Positions 34,788-43,384 of a stretch of 64,000 nucleotides of DNA are shown here, piece after piece. A model generated the notes under the pieces. That model was not told where the DNA came from, searched no databases, and saw only the letters and a list, made by a program, of their open reading frames with translations. The DNA is from an uncultured Desulfuromonadales bacterium (GTDB lineage Bacteria; Desulfobacterota; Desulfuromonadia; Geobacterales; Pseudopelobacteraceae): the NCBI GenBank assembly GCA_903868145.1, contig CAIPTY010000058.1, positions 91,550-155,549 of the forward strand, in the 5' to 3' direction. Position 1 is the stretch's first letter. Each line of letters starts with the position of its first letter. Position numbers and translations under genes: made by a program.

Positions 34788-36875
34788 ATGTTCAAATCGA
34801 AGCTGACCCGCAAAATTATTCTTATCATCGGTGCCACCCTCTTTATCGGTTTTGCAGGGCTCGGTATCCTGTCGCTCTACCTCGAATACACCGCCACCAT
34901 CGACCTGCAGAAGCAAAATACGCGTCAATTGACGTCCGCCGTCACCCACGACATCATCAACCAGATGACGAAAAGTGACATGAAGGATTTTAATACCTAT
35001 ATTGAGGATGTTAAATCCAAGGGAGGTATTGCTGGCATACGTGTCTTCAACGCCGACGGGAAGGAGCGCGGCAGCGGCGTCGTTAGCGAGGAGATGCGCA
35101 GCGCGCTGTCCACCGGAACCCTGCGGGAAGTCACCGAGAACCGGGACGGAAAGCATCTGCTCCACGTTGCAGTGCCGCTGCTTAATGAAAAGCGTTGCCA
35201 CACCTGCCACACAAGTGATGCCCGCTACCGGGGGGGCATCATACTGACGACCTCGCTGGAAGAGGGTTTCAGGAGCGCTTTGCGACTTTCACTCATAATG
35301 TCGGCGGTTGGTGTATTTTTCTTTTTTGCCATGCTGTTCGCGCTGTATCTGTTTTTTGACCGGGCTGTTGTCCGGCAGATTGAAAAACTCTACAAGCAGA
35401 TGGAAGGGCTTGCTGAGGGCGAGGGGGATCTGACAAGAGAGCTTGATGTCACCACGTCATGCGAGATCGGCCAACTGGGTCAGGAGGTCAACAAGCTGAC
35501 CACCAAGCTGCGCGAAGCCATCTCCCAGCTTTACCGGCAGACATGTCAGATCGGTGTCAGCGTCTGTGAGTTGTCAGCCGGCGCAAGCCAGACCCTCCAG
35601 TTGAGCCAGAATCAGAAGGATCAGGCCACCATAGTTGCCGTAGCTGCGGAAGAGATGGCCATGACCATCCAGGACATGGCCAACAATACGCATCGCGCGG
35701 CAGAACTATCGTCGGAGGTTGATGAAGCTGCAAGTACCGGCATGAATGTGGTGGCTGAAACCTGCGACTGCATGCAGCAGATTCGCGACAGTGTAAACGG
35801 CACACTTGAAACCATCCGGCAGCTGGAAGCGGCATCATCCAAGATCGGCGATATGGTTGTACTGATTGAAGATATCGCCGATCAGACCAATCTGCTGGCT
35901 CTGAACGCCTCCATCGAGGCAGCCCGTGCGGGCGATGCCGGCAAGGGTTTTGCCGTTGTGGCCAGTGAAGTGAAGGGACTGGCAGAGAAGACCACGCATT
36001 CCACGCGCGAAATCAAGCGGGTCGTATCCTCAATACAGCAGGAAAGCCGTAAGGCCGCCGCTATGATTACCCAGGAGAGTCTGCTGGTGCAGACCGGTCT
36101 GGCCAAGGCCGAGCAGGCCCGCCAGCAGTTGGAAAACATACACAGCCATGCCGCCGAATCCCGTTCCATGATCGTGCAGATTGCAACTGCTTCCGAAGAA
36201 CAGAGTGCGACGACCCAGGACATCACGGAAAAAATCCATCACGTCTCCGAATCGGCAGGCGTGGCGTTAACAAACATGAAATCGACCTCGGAGGCATTTG
36301 AGAGCTTTTCCGACATTGTGGAGCAGATATACGTCACAGTGGGGAGATTTTCGGTGGGCAACTACCACGATACGATCAAAAGGTACATACGGGAGTTTGA
36401 GGCTGAAGCTGTTTCAATCGTACAGGACGGATTGAGGGAGAGAACCGTTACTCTGGATGCGCTGTTTGACAGAAACTATGTCCCGGTTGCCAAAACCGAC
36501 CCCCAGAAGTACACGACCAGGTTTGACACTTTCTTCGACAGATTCATCTCACCGCTCCAGGAAAGATTCGTCGCCCGTGACAACAAAATCATGTATTCAA
36601 TCTGCATCGACAACAACGGCTACGTGCCCTGTCATAACCTGCGTTACAGCAAGCCGCTCACCGGAAATCCTGAACAGGACAAGAACAACAATCGCACCAA
36701 GCGCATTTTCAACGACCGCACCGGCATTCACTGTGCCCGAAATACGGCTGGCTTCCTGCTCCAGACCTATCGTCGGGACACCGGCGAAATTCTCAATGAC
36801 CTGTCCTTTCCACTGATGATACAGGGACGACATTGGGGCGCTGTTCGTTTTGGCTATCTGGCGCCACGCGATTGA
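34788..36875 (+). CDS. Methyl-accepting chemotaxis protein with periplasmic c-heme motif and C-terminal sensor domain
   Basis: A 695-residue chemoreceptor. Membrane helix 1 is about 8-31, the periplasmic domain about 32-167, helix 2 about 168-190, HAMP about 191-245, the signalling coiled coil about 260-520, with the hairpin tip [20 protein letters not shown]. The periplasmic domain carries CHTCH at 137-141, a c-type heme site, as in known Geobacter heme PAS-like sensors. After the signalling domain comes another domain (about 530-695) with [27 protein letters not shown]-like [19 protein letters not shown] and [11 protein letters not shown], seen at the C-terminus of some receptors. It would sense redox or a small gas. 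Preceded by GGGAG. No flagellar or che genes are adjacent. Confidence 0.88.
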   Translation: MFKSKLTRKIILIIGATLFIGFAGLGILSLYLEYTATIDLQKQNTRQLTSAVTHDIINQMTKSDMKDFNTYIEDVKSKGGIAGIRVFNADGKERGSGVVSEEMRSALSTGTLREVTENRDGKHLLHVAVPLLNEKRCHTCHTSDARYRGGIILTTSLEEGFRSALRLSLIMSAVGVFFFFAMLFALYLFFDRAVVRQIEKLYKQMEGLAEGEGDLTRELDVTTSCEIGQLGQEVNKLTTKLREAISQLYRQTCQIGVSVCELSAGASQTLQLSQNQKDQATIVAVAAEEMAMTIQDMANNTHRAAELSSEVDEAASTGMNVVAETCDCMQQIRDSVNGTLETIRQLEAASSKIGDMVVLIEDIADQTNLLALNASIEAARAGDAGKGFAVVASEVKGLAEKTTHSTREIKRVVSSIQQESRKAAAMITQESLLVQTGLAKAEQARQQLENIHSHAAESRSMIVQIATASEEQSATTQDITEKIHHVSESAGVALTNMKSTSEAFESFSDIVEQIYVTVGRFSVGNYHDTIKRYIREFEAEAVSIVQDGLRERTVTLDALFDRNYVPVAKTDPQKYTTRFDTFFDRFISPLQERFVARDNKIMYSICIDNNGYVPCHNLRYSKPLTGNPEQDKNNNRTKRIFNDRTGIHCARNTAGFLLQTYRRDTGEILNDLSFPLMIQGRHWGAVRFGYLAPRD

Positions 36876-36906
36876 ATCACACCTCTACAGATGCGGGAAG
36901 GCCGTG

Positions 36907-38244
36907 TCAGTATGCCCAGTAGGGGCCGCTGCCCAGCGGGGAGCTCTTTCCCTCTATCCCGACATAGACACTGCGACCAAAAAAGAACGGCAGACCCCAG
37001 TCAAAGCCGCTCCCGGATGGAGCAGCCCCGCCGATTTCAGCAAACACGCCGTTGGATGGGTTACTGAAGAGCGAGAGGGCATTGCCGATAAAAAACGATT
37101 GCAGACTGCCCGGCGAGCCGGAAGCGCCTGTCGTGGTGGCACTCAGGCTTTGTGTTGACGAGGGGCAAAACCAGCCGCTGTTTGAGGGGCATGGAGGAAG
37201 CATGCTGGCGGGGGCGGCGAAGAAAAGCCCGTTTGAGCCGCTGTCTATGAAACTGTTGGCAAGGGTTGTCCCGTTGAATACGGTGCTGAAATAACCGCTG
37301 CTGTTGGTGGGATACGCGACCGTTCCGCCGGATGGTGAATTGTTGGACTGTGTGCCGATCCCGAGGATGAGCTGCCCGCTGACTGACGCCAATCCCCCCA
37401 GCCCGACAGATGGCAGTTTAACGATCACACCGTTATTGTTTTGATTGAGAAGTGCGACCGGGTTTTGTACCTGGCTGGCAAGGGGCACGGTCGTTCCGAC
37501 GCATTTGTTTCCGCTGCAGGTGAAATACCTCCCGTTGTTGACACTGCTAGTGCACCCCTGGCCACAGTCACTGATAAAGAGCCCTACACCCAGAATTCCG
37601 TTAAAACCGGCTGCAGCGGGACTCGCGTCCAGGCTGGTCACATTTGGCGACTTGCACGCCGACGGGATGGCACTGGTAAAGTATGCGGCATCGATAACCT
37701 GGATCGGGACACTCGACGCGGTTTCCCCCCCCAGCATTACGTCTGCCAGCTGAACAGGCCCCCAGTTTCCCGAACCGTCCACATATGCGATACACTCGGC
37801 AAGCGGACCCGACGTGGTGGTCACCTGCGATAAAGAAATATTCGAGATCGCTTGTTTGAACACCCGCAGCCCATAACTGGCCGTATCCAGGAGAATATTA
37901 CTGACCGTTTGGCAGTTGGAAGTGCCGGGAACGCAGACCGTGACGCTGACAGTCGGTTTATTGGGGTATGACGGGTCGTTAACGATGATGGCAAGAACAT
38001 TGGAGGCGGTGGCTGTTGCGCCGCCGGTCGAACCGGTGGAAGACGAACCGGAACTACCGCCGGTGGTCGAACCGGTCGAGGACGAGCCAGAACTACCGCC
38101 GCCGCCCGAACCGGTGGAAGTCGAACCGGAACTACCACCGCTGGTCGAGCCGGTGGAAGAAGAGCCGGCCCCTCCACCGCCGCCGCCACAAGCGGCCATC
38201 AGCGTGCTCACCAGAAGAAGCGATACTATTTTATTTAATTTCAT
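36907..38244 (-). CDS. DUF3443-family secreted lipoprotein (retropepsin-like motifs)
   Basis: A 445-residue lipoprotein (VSTLMAACGGGG). Residues about 20-77 are low-complexity Gly/Ser/Thr repeats (units such as GGSSGSSSTGST). The DUF3443 body contains ILLDTASYGLRVF near 118 and SFIDSGSNGLFF near 340, which look like the paired D-T/S-G motifs of aspartic proteases, with several cysteines (GTSNCQ, SDCGQGCTSS, CSGNKC) for disulfides. Protease activity is only an inference. It overlaps the DUF2844 gene by 14 bases, a pairing known for these two families. Confidence 0.75.
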   Translation of the reverse strand: MKLNKIVSLLLVSTLMAACGGGGGGAGSSSTGSTSGGSSGSTSTGSGGGGSSGSSSTGSTTGGSSGSSSTGSTGGATATASNVLAIIVNDPSYPNKPTVSVTVCVPGTSNCQTVSNILLDTASYGLRVFKQAISNISLSQVTTTSGPLAECIAYVDGSGNWGPVQLADVMLGGETASSVPIQVIDAAYFTSAIPSACKSPNVTSLDASPAAAGFNGILGVGLFISDCGQGCTSSVNNGRYFTCSGNKCVGTTVPLASQVQNPVALLNQNNNGVIVKLPSVGLGGLASVSGQLILGIGTQSNNSPSGGTVAYPTNSSGYFSTVFNGTTLANSFIDSGSNGLFFAAPASMLPPCPSNSGWFCPSSTQSLSATTTGASGSPGSLQSFFIGNALSLFSNPSNGVFAEIGGAAPSGSGFDWGLPFFFGRSVYVGIEGKSSPLGSGPYWAY

Positions 38245-38689
38245 CGGCGTTCACCCCCGGAGGCATTAATGACGGAACGTAGGCTCGCCCCTGCATGTCC
38301 CGCATATGTCCCCATTTTTCAACAACAACCCCGGCCGCTTTTACGCTGTGATGCCGTTTCCCCCGCTGGCGTGGGGCTTTCTGCGCGGCCTTCCGGTATT
38401 CATCGGCATAGCCTCCCAGCTGGGACGTGAGATCAGGTTGCGCCATTCCTCTCCAGGAAATCCCGAAAACGATGCCGGACGGTGTGATAAACTCCCGGAC
38501 AGTGGCAGCATCTGTTTTTATCTCGCGAGTGGTGTAGCCGTTGCGCGTCTGTGCCGCACGCTGGGCTGCTGAAGGCGCAGTTCCGGTCGTTTCGACGGCG
38601 CTTGCCGGTTCACCGAGCGTTGCCTGAGCAGCAGAGGGGTATACCGCCAATAGAAATCCGCCACAGAGTAGTACGATACTTTTTTTCAT
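38231..38689 (-). CDS. DUF2844-family secreted protein
   Basis: 152 residues with a signal peptide (KKSIVLLCGGFLLAVYPSAAQA) and DUF2844 features: TLGEPASAVE near the mature start, TRNGYTTREIKTDAATVREFITPSGIVFGISWRG, and a C-terminal stretch ending VVVEKWGHMRDMQGRAYVPSLMP. Function unknown. It lies upstream of and overlaps DUF3443, so the two probably act together outside the cell. The start is the ATG before KKSIV; the longer frame to 38785 has no family resemblance. Confidence 0.75.
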   Translation of the reverse strand: MKKSIVLLCGGFLLAVYPSAAQATLGEPASAVETTGTAPSAAQRAAQTRNGYTTREIKTDAATVREFITPSGIVFGISWRGMAQPDLTSQLGGYADEYRKAAQKAPRQRGKRHHSVKAAGVVVEKWGHMRDMQGRAYVPSLMPPGVNADEIK

Positions 38690-38840
38690 AGTCTGGATGT
38701 ACTCCCTTCCAAGCTGTGATGCCAGGATGTTCCCCCGCTCTGAAATTTCCGGAATGAAGTCCGCAATGGTAAAAAGACATACCACTGCTCAAAATATGAT
38801 GCAAGGAAAACCAATTTCCCTTGCCATTATTGTTCCGCTT

Positions 38841-38869
38841 TTGATAGAGTTATAAACTTTCGATATTAT
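38841..38869 (+). promoter_or_regulatory. Sigma-70-type promoter of the radical-SAM/rng operon
   Basis: TTGATA at 38841-38846, a 17-base spacer, TATTAT at 38864-38869; 19 bases upstream of the start codon. Confidence 0.7.
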
Positions 38870-38887
38870 AGGGACACTCGGTTATTC

Positions 38888-41362
38888 ATGAATCTGCTTG
38901 CCATTGAAAAACCAGCCCGCTACATGGGTGGCGAGATGGGCTCAATCCGCAAGGATCTGGTTGAGTTACGCTTTGCTTTGGCCTTCCCCGATGTATATGA
39001 AGTCGGCATGAGTCATCTGGGGCTGCGCATTCTCTATCATATCCTTAACGATGTCGATGGCATAGCCGCCGAGCGGGTCTTTGCGCCATGGCCGGACATG
39101 GAACAGCAGATGAAGGTTGCCGGGGTCAGACTGGCGACACTGGAGAGCGCAACTCCGTTGGCGGATTGTGACATAATCGGTTTCACGCTTCAATACGAAC
39201 TTTCCTACACCAACATTTTGAATATGCTGCAGCTTGGTGGTATTCCGATGCTGGCAGCCGACAGGGATGAAAGCCATCCTCTGGTGATTGCCGGAGGCCC
39301 CTGCGCCTACAACCCGGAACCGCTGGCAGTTTTTTTTGATGCGGTTCTCCTGGGAGATGGCGAGGAAGCCGTTCTGGAGATTGCTGAGGTGGTGCGCTCT
39401 GCGAAGCGTCAGTGTGAAAACAGGCCACAACTTCTGGCGCGGTTGTCACGGATAGAAGGGGTGTATATCCCCTCCTTTTTCGAGCCGGATTATGCTGCCG
39501 ATGGCCGTATCAGTGCCATTGTCCCCGTGATGGATGGATATTCCACTGTGCGCCGCCGGTTTCTGAGTGACCTGGACTCCTCCCCGTTTCCCACAGACAC
39601 GGTTGTGCCATTCATGAAAACCGTGCATGACCGGGTTGCCATAGAAATAGCACGCGGCTGCACACGCGGCTGTCGCTTCTGCCAGGCCGGGTATGTGTAC
39701 CGTCCGCTGCGGGAGCGTTCTCCGCAAACGATCCTGAAGGTCGCCGAAGAAGCCCTGCGCGCCACCGGTTATGACGAGCTCTCGCTCCTGTCGCTTTCAA
39801 CCGGGGACTATTCCTGTGTCGCTACGCTCCTGACGGAGTTGATGGCTCGCTATGCCCACGACCGGATCGCCGTTTCGCTGCCGTCGCTTCGTGTCGGCAC
39901 GCTGACCGAAGAGTTGATCGATGAAATCAGGAAGGTGCGCAAGACCGGTTTTACCCTGGCTCCGGAAGCGGGGAGCGAAAGGATGCGCAGGGTTATCAAC
40001 AAGGGGATCAGTGAGGTCGATCTGCTGGAGACGGCCTTTAACGTCTACCGCGCCGGCTGGCGCACGATAAAGCTCTATTTCATGATCGGTCTGCCGGGTG
40101 AGACCTGCGAGGATGTACAGCAGATTGCCGTTCTCGCCCGTCAGGTCAAGGATCAGGCCAAACGTTCGGGAGGGCCGGGCGAGGTAAACGTGGCGGTCAG
40201 CACCTTTGTTCCCAAGGCGCACACCCCCTTTCAGTGGGAGCCGCAGATCTCCACGGACGAGACCCTTGAGAAGCAGTATCTCCTGCATACCGAGCTGAAG
40301 AAGCGCAAGCTGCATTTCAAGTGGCAGGATGCTCCGCTCTCTTTCATGGAAGGCGTTTTTGCCCGCGGCGACCGTCGTCTGGCACCGCTTCTGGTTCGTG
40401 CGGTTGAGTTGGGATGCCGATTTGACGGCTGGCGTGAACATTTTTCACTGGAGCGGTGGTTGACTGCTTGTGCCGATTGCGGAATCAAACCGGAATGGTA
40501 CCTGCGGGGCCGGGATCTGGATGAAGTCCTTCCCTGGAGCCATCTCGACACGGGAGTCTCCCGCGACTTCCTGCTCAAAGAGCGTGAGAACGCCCGGCGT
40601 GAAGCATCCACCGCCGACTGTCGCAACGGGGCGTGCAGCGCCTGCGGGGTCTGCGATTTTGACAGAGTCTCAAACAGGCTCTCCCGCAACAATGAGCTGT
40701 CGGTGCAGCAGGAGCGGACAACGGGGAGCGGTGTGCCGGCCCGCATACGTCTGCGTTTCAGCAAGGGTGGACGCATGCGTTTTCTCAGTCATCTCGAGCT
40801 GATTACCCTGTTTACCCGTGCTGTCAGCAGGAGCGGCGTTCCGATTCTGTTTTCGCAGGGATTTCATCCCCATCCGCGTTTCTCGTTTGCCACCGCAACA
40901 TCGGTGGGTGTGGAATCGGTGGCGGAATACATGGATATGTTTGTGGAAGAGGGCATCACGGGTGACGAGGTCATGAGCAGGCTCAATGCGGTTCTCCCCG
41001 ATGGTTTTATGGTGCTTGAAGCGGGGCAGACCGATCTTAAATCTCCGTCTCTTTCTACCCTGATCGACAAGACCCGGTACCGGATCACCTTCATCGGAAT
41101 TGAGTCGCAAGGCTTGTCGGATCACTGTGAACGATTTATGGCACGCACCGAGTGTGTCATCATGCGTAAGAAAAAAGGGGAAATTCAGACTATCGATCTG
41201 CGTGGCGAGGCGGCATCACTCAGTGCCTCAGGTTCTTCCGTCGAGCTGGTGGCAGGCAGGGGCAAACCTCTTGAATTTGCCCGGGCCATCCTGGCTCATG
41301 ACGAGATGCAGTCCGACGATATCAGGATCGAGAAGCTGGAAGTCCTTTTTCATACCCTTTAA
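38888..41362 (+). CDS. Radical SAM protein (TIGR03960-type) fused to a DUF2344 domain
   Basis: An 824-residue fusion. The N-terminal part (about 1-200) resembles a B12-binding-like domain (YELSYTNILNML, LGDGEEAVLEI). The radical SAM core starts about residue 245 with EIARGCTRGCRFCQAGYVYRP, whose CxxxCxxC holds the iron-sulfur cluster, followed by SLSTGDYSC and FTLAPEAGSERMRRVINKG. The C-terminal part (about 615-820) is DUF2344: ARIRLRFSKGGRMRFLSHLELITLF, with FSQGFHPHPRFSFA. It is associated with RNase G in many genomes; the reaction is not known to me, but an RNA or ribosome modification is plausible. The rng gene follows after 42 bases. Confidence 0.9.
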   Translation: MNLLAIEKPARYMGGEMGSIRKDLVELRFALAFPDVYEVGMSHLGLRILYHILNDVDGIAAERVFAPWPDMEQQMKVAGVRLATLESATPLADCDIIGFTLQYELSYTNILNMLQLGGIPMLAADRDESHPLVIAGGPCAYNPEPLAVFFDAVLLGDGEEAVLEIAEVVRSAKRQCENRPQLLARLSRIEGVYIPSFFEPDYAADGRISAIVPVMDGYSTVRRRFLSDLDSSPFPTDTVVPFMKTVHDRVAIEIARGCTRGCRFCQAGYVYRPLRERSPQTILKVAEEALRATGYDELSLLSLSTGDYSCVATLLTELMARYAHDRIAVSLPSLRVGTLTEELIDEIRKVRKTGFTLAPEAGSERMRRVINKGISEVDLLETAFNVYRAGWRTIKLYFMIGLPGETCEDVQQIAVLARQVKDQAKRSGGPGEVNVAVSTFVPKAHTPFQWEPQISTDETLEKQYLLHTELKKRKLHFKWQDAPLSFMEGVFARGDRRLAPLLVRAVELGCRFDGWREHFSLERWLTACADCGIKPEWYLRGRDLDEVLPWSHLDTGVSRDFLLKERENARREASTADCRNGACSACGVCDFDRVSNRLSRNNELSVQQERTTGSGVPARIRLRFSKGGRMRFLSHLELITLFTRAVSRSGVPILFSQGFHPHPRFSFATATSVGVESVAEYMDMFVEEGITGDEVMSRLNAVLPDGFMVLEAGQTDLKSPSLSTLIDKTRYRITFIGIESQGLSDHCERFMARTECVIMRKKKGEIQTIDLRGEAASLSASGSSVELVAGRGKPLEFARAILAHDEMQSDDIRIEKLEVLFHTL

Positions 41363-41404
41363 ATGGTTGCGGATTTATAAAATACCGATACAGGAGTTTC
41401 CTTC

Positions 41405-42925
41405 ATGGCAGCAGAACTGGTTATTAATGCGGCTTCCCACGAGACACGCATTGCGTTGATCGAGAACGGAACCATCGCGGAGTTGTATATCGAGCGCAGC
41501 CGCGAGAGAGGGATTGTCGGAAATATCTACAAAGGCCGTGTTATCAGAGTGTTACCCGGTATGCAGGCAGCGTTTGTGGATATCGGCATGGAAAAGGCGG
41601 CCTTCCTGTATGTGGCGGATGTGTTTGATGCCATCGAGGAGTATGAATCGTTGCTGGACGACAAAAAGGATCACGAGGTGACGGGCGAACAGTCGTCTCC
41701 GGCCCACCCCGACTTCAGGCCGCTGCATCCCATTGAGGATCTGTTGCAGGAAGGGCAGGAACTGCTTGTGCAGGTATCCAAAGAGCCGCTTGGAACCAAA
41801 GGGGCCCGGATCACCGCGCACATCTCTTTGCCGGGGCGACATCTGGTCTATATGCCGACGGTTGACCATATAGGCATCTCGCGACGCATCGAGGATGAGG
41901 TTGAGAGGGAACGTCTGCGCGAAATCGTCGAACGCCTCAAACAGAGCGGTTCCGGTTATATCGTCAGAACCGTCTCCGAAGGTAAAAGCGAGGATGATCT
42001 GCTTTCTGATATGCAGTATCTCTCAACCTTGTGGAGTGAAATAGCCAGGCGGAAGGACAAGGCCTCGGCACCGTCGCTGATTCACTCCGATCTGGATGTG
42101 GTGCAGAAGGTCGTGCGGGACATTGTGACCGAGCATGTCGATAAGATCGTCGTTGACTCCAAACCGGATTTCGACCGCATCGTCCAGTTCATTACCACCT
42201 TTGTGCCCAAAATGAAGTATTCCATCGAACTGTACGATGAAGAGGAACCTATATTTGACCACTTCGGACTTGAGGTTGAAATCAGCCGGGCTCTGGGCAG
42301 GAAGGTCTGGCTTAAATCCGGAGGATACATCATCATCGAGCAGACCGAGGCTCTCACCGCAGTCGATGTCAATACCGGCCGCTTTGTGGGAAAGCATAAC
42401 CTTGAAGACACCATCCTCAAGACCAATCTGGAGGCGGTCAAGGAGATAGCCTATCAGTTGCGTCTGCGCAACATCGGCGGAATCATCATCATCGATTTCA
42501 TCGATATGGAAAAAGAGGTGAATCGGGACAAGGTCTTCGCCGCCTTGGAGGAAGCGCTCAAGGCGGACAAGTCAAAAACAAATATCCTCAAGATTTCGGA
42601 GCTGGGGCTGGTGGAAATGACCCGCAAACGGGTGCGTGAAAGCATTGGCAGGATGATGTGTGAACCCTGTTCCTACTGCGAGGGGCGCGGCTATATCAAG
42701 TCAAAGACCACGGTCTGTCACGAAATATTTCGGGAGCTGCGGCGTGAAATGCTTGATATTCGGGGCACCAAGGCAATGGTGACCGTGCATCCTCAGGTGG
42801 CGGACCTGCTGTACGACGAGGAACGCAAAGGGCTTGAAGAGCTGGAAAAGAAATTCAAGAAGCGTATCACCGTGCGTGCCAAGCCCGGTTTCCACCAGGA
42901 GCAGTTTGAGGTTCTGATCAACTGA
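41405..42925 (+). CDS. rng: Ribonuclease G
   Basis: A 506-residue Rne/Rng endonuclease that matures 16S rRNA 5' ends and degrades mRNA. The N-terminal S1 domain (about 38-130, GIVGNIYKGRVIRVLPGMQAAFVDIG) is followed by the RNase H-like fold and the DNase I-like part with the metal ligands in TAVDVNTGRFVG and GIIIIDFIDM. The zinc link is CEPCSYCEGRGYIKS, slightly expanded against the usual CPxCxGxG. The ATG has CAGGAG upstream. No C-terminal RNase E scaffold is present, so this is RNase G and not RNase E. Confidence 0.95.
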   Translation: MAAELVINAASHETRIALIENGTIAELYIERSRERGIVGNIYKGRVIRVLPGMQAAFVDIGMEKAAFLYVADVFDAIEEYESLLDDKKDHEVTGEQSSPAHPDFRPLHPIEDLLQEGQELLVQVSKEPLGTKGARITAHISLPGRHLVYMPTVDHIGISRRIEDEVERERLREIVERLKQSGSGYIVRTVSEGKSEDDLLSDMQYLSTLWSEIARRKDKASAPSLIHSDLDVVQKVVRDIVTEHVDKIVVDSKPDFDRIVQFITTFVPKMKYSIELYDEEEPIFDHFGLEVEISRALGRKVWLKSGGYIIIEQTEALTAVDVNTGRFVGKHNLEDTILKTNLEAVKEIAYQLRLRNIGGIIIIDFIDMEKEVNRDKVFAALEEALKADKSKTNILKISELGLVEMTRKRVRESIGRMMCEPCSYCEGRGYIKSKTTVCHEIFRELRREMLDIRGTKAMVTVHPQVADLLYDEERKGLEELEKKFKKRITVRAKPGFHQEQFEVLIN

Positions 42926-42943
42926 ACCGGTTTTTTAAAGGAC

Positions 42944-42969
42944 GAGAGGCGGGGGGATTTCCCCCCTCT
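42944..42969. terminator. Hairpin between rng and the ribbon-helix-helix gene
   Basis: Core stem GGGGGGA/TCCCCCC extended by GAGG/CTC with a bulge. It lies between converging genes. There is no good T run in either direction, so its efficiency is uncertain. Confidence 0.45.
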
Positions 42970-42986
42970 TCCAAAAAACGGATGAA

Positions 42987-43172
42987 TCAGGCCGCCTTGC
43001 GTTGCAGTTCAATCTTGCCGTAGTTGGCGGAAAAATACTCCATGGCCTCACGCATGATGTCCGATACGCTCAGGTGGGTCTGATCCACAAGGTTCTCCAG
43101 GTGCTCACGTTCCTCATCACTGACCCTCATTGAAATCACATTGTAGCGCGGATTCTCTCTCATTCTTCCCAT
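42987..43172 (-). CDS. Small ribbon-helix-helix protein
   Basis: 61 residues with the ribbon-helix-helix plan of CopG-type regulators: the beta strand YNVISMRVSDEERE, followed by helix HLENLVDQ, the second helix LSVSDIMREAMEYFSANYG. It would bind DNA as a dimer. There is no partner toxin gene next to it, so it is either a stand-alone regulator or an orphan antitoxin. Two ATG codons occur (MGRM); the outer one has GGAGAACGAC upstream and is preferred. The following 43173-43384 gap holds no gene that I can support. Confidence 0.7.
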   Translation of the reverse strand: MGRMRENPRYNVISMRVSDEEREHLENLVDQTHLSVSDIMREAMEYFSANYGKIELQRKAA

Positions 43173-43384
43173 TGTCGTTCTCCTTGATCATTTTGATGTG
43201 CCGCTTGTGGTGGCATGAAACATACTGTAACCAACAAGCCATAACCGTGCCAAATCGAATGCAACATAATATCTCTATATAATACAGAATGTTATGTAAT
43301 AAGCATCATCATGCGGCAGTATGTAAACAGAAAAAGTGTGCAATTAATGGCACAGATTCGGTGCGGTATGCCCAAAAGTATACA

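Noticed and set aside
37916..38269. Proline/glutamate-repeat + strand frame
   Set aside because: Antisense reading of the Gly/Ser/Thr repeats in the DUF3443 gene; repeats stay open in several frames.
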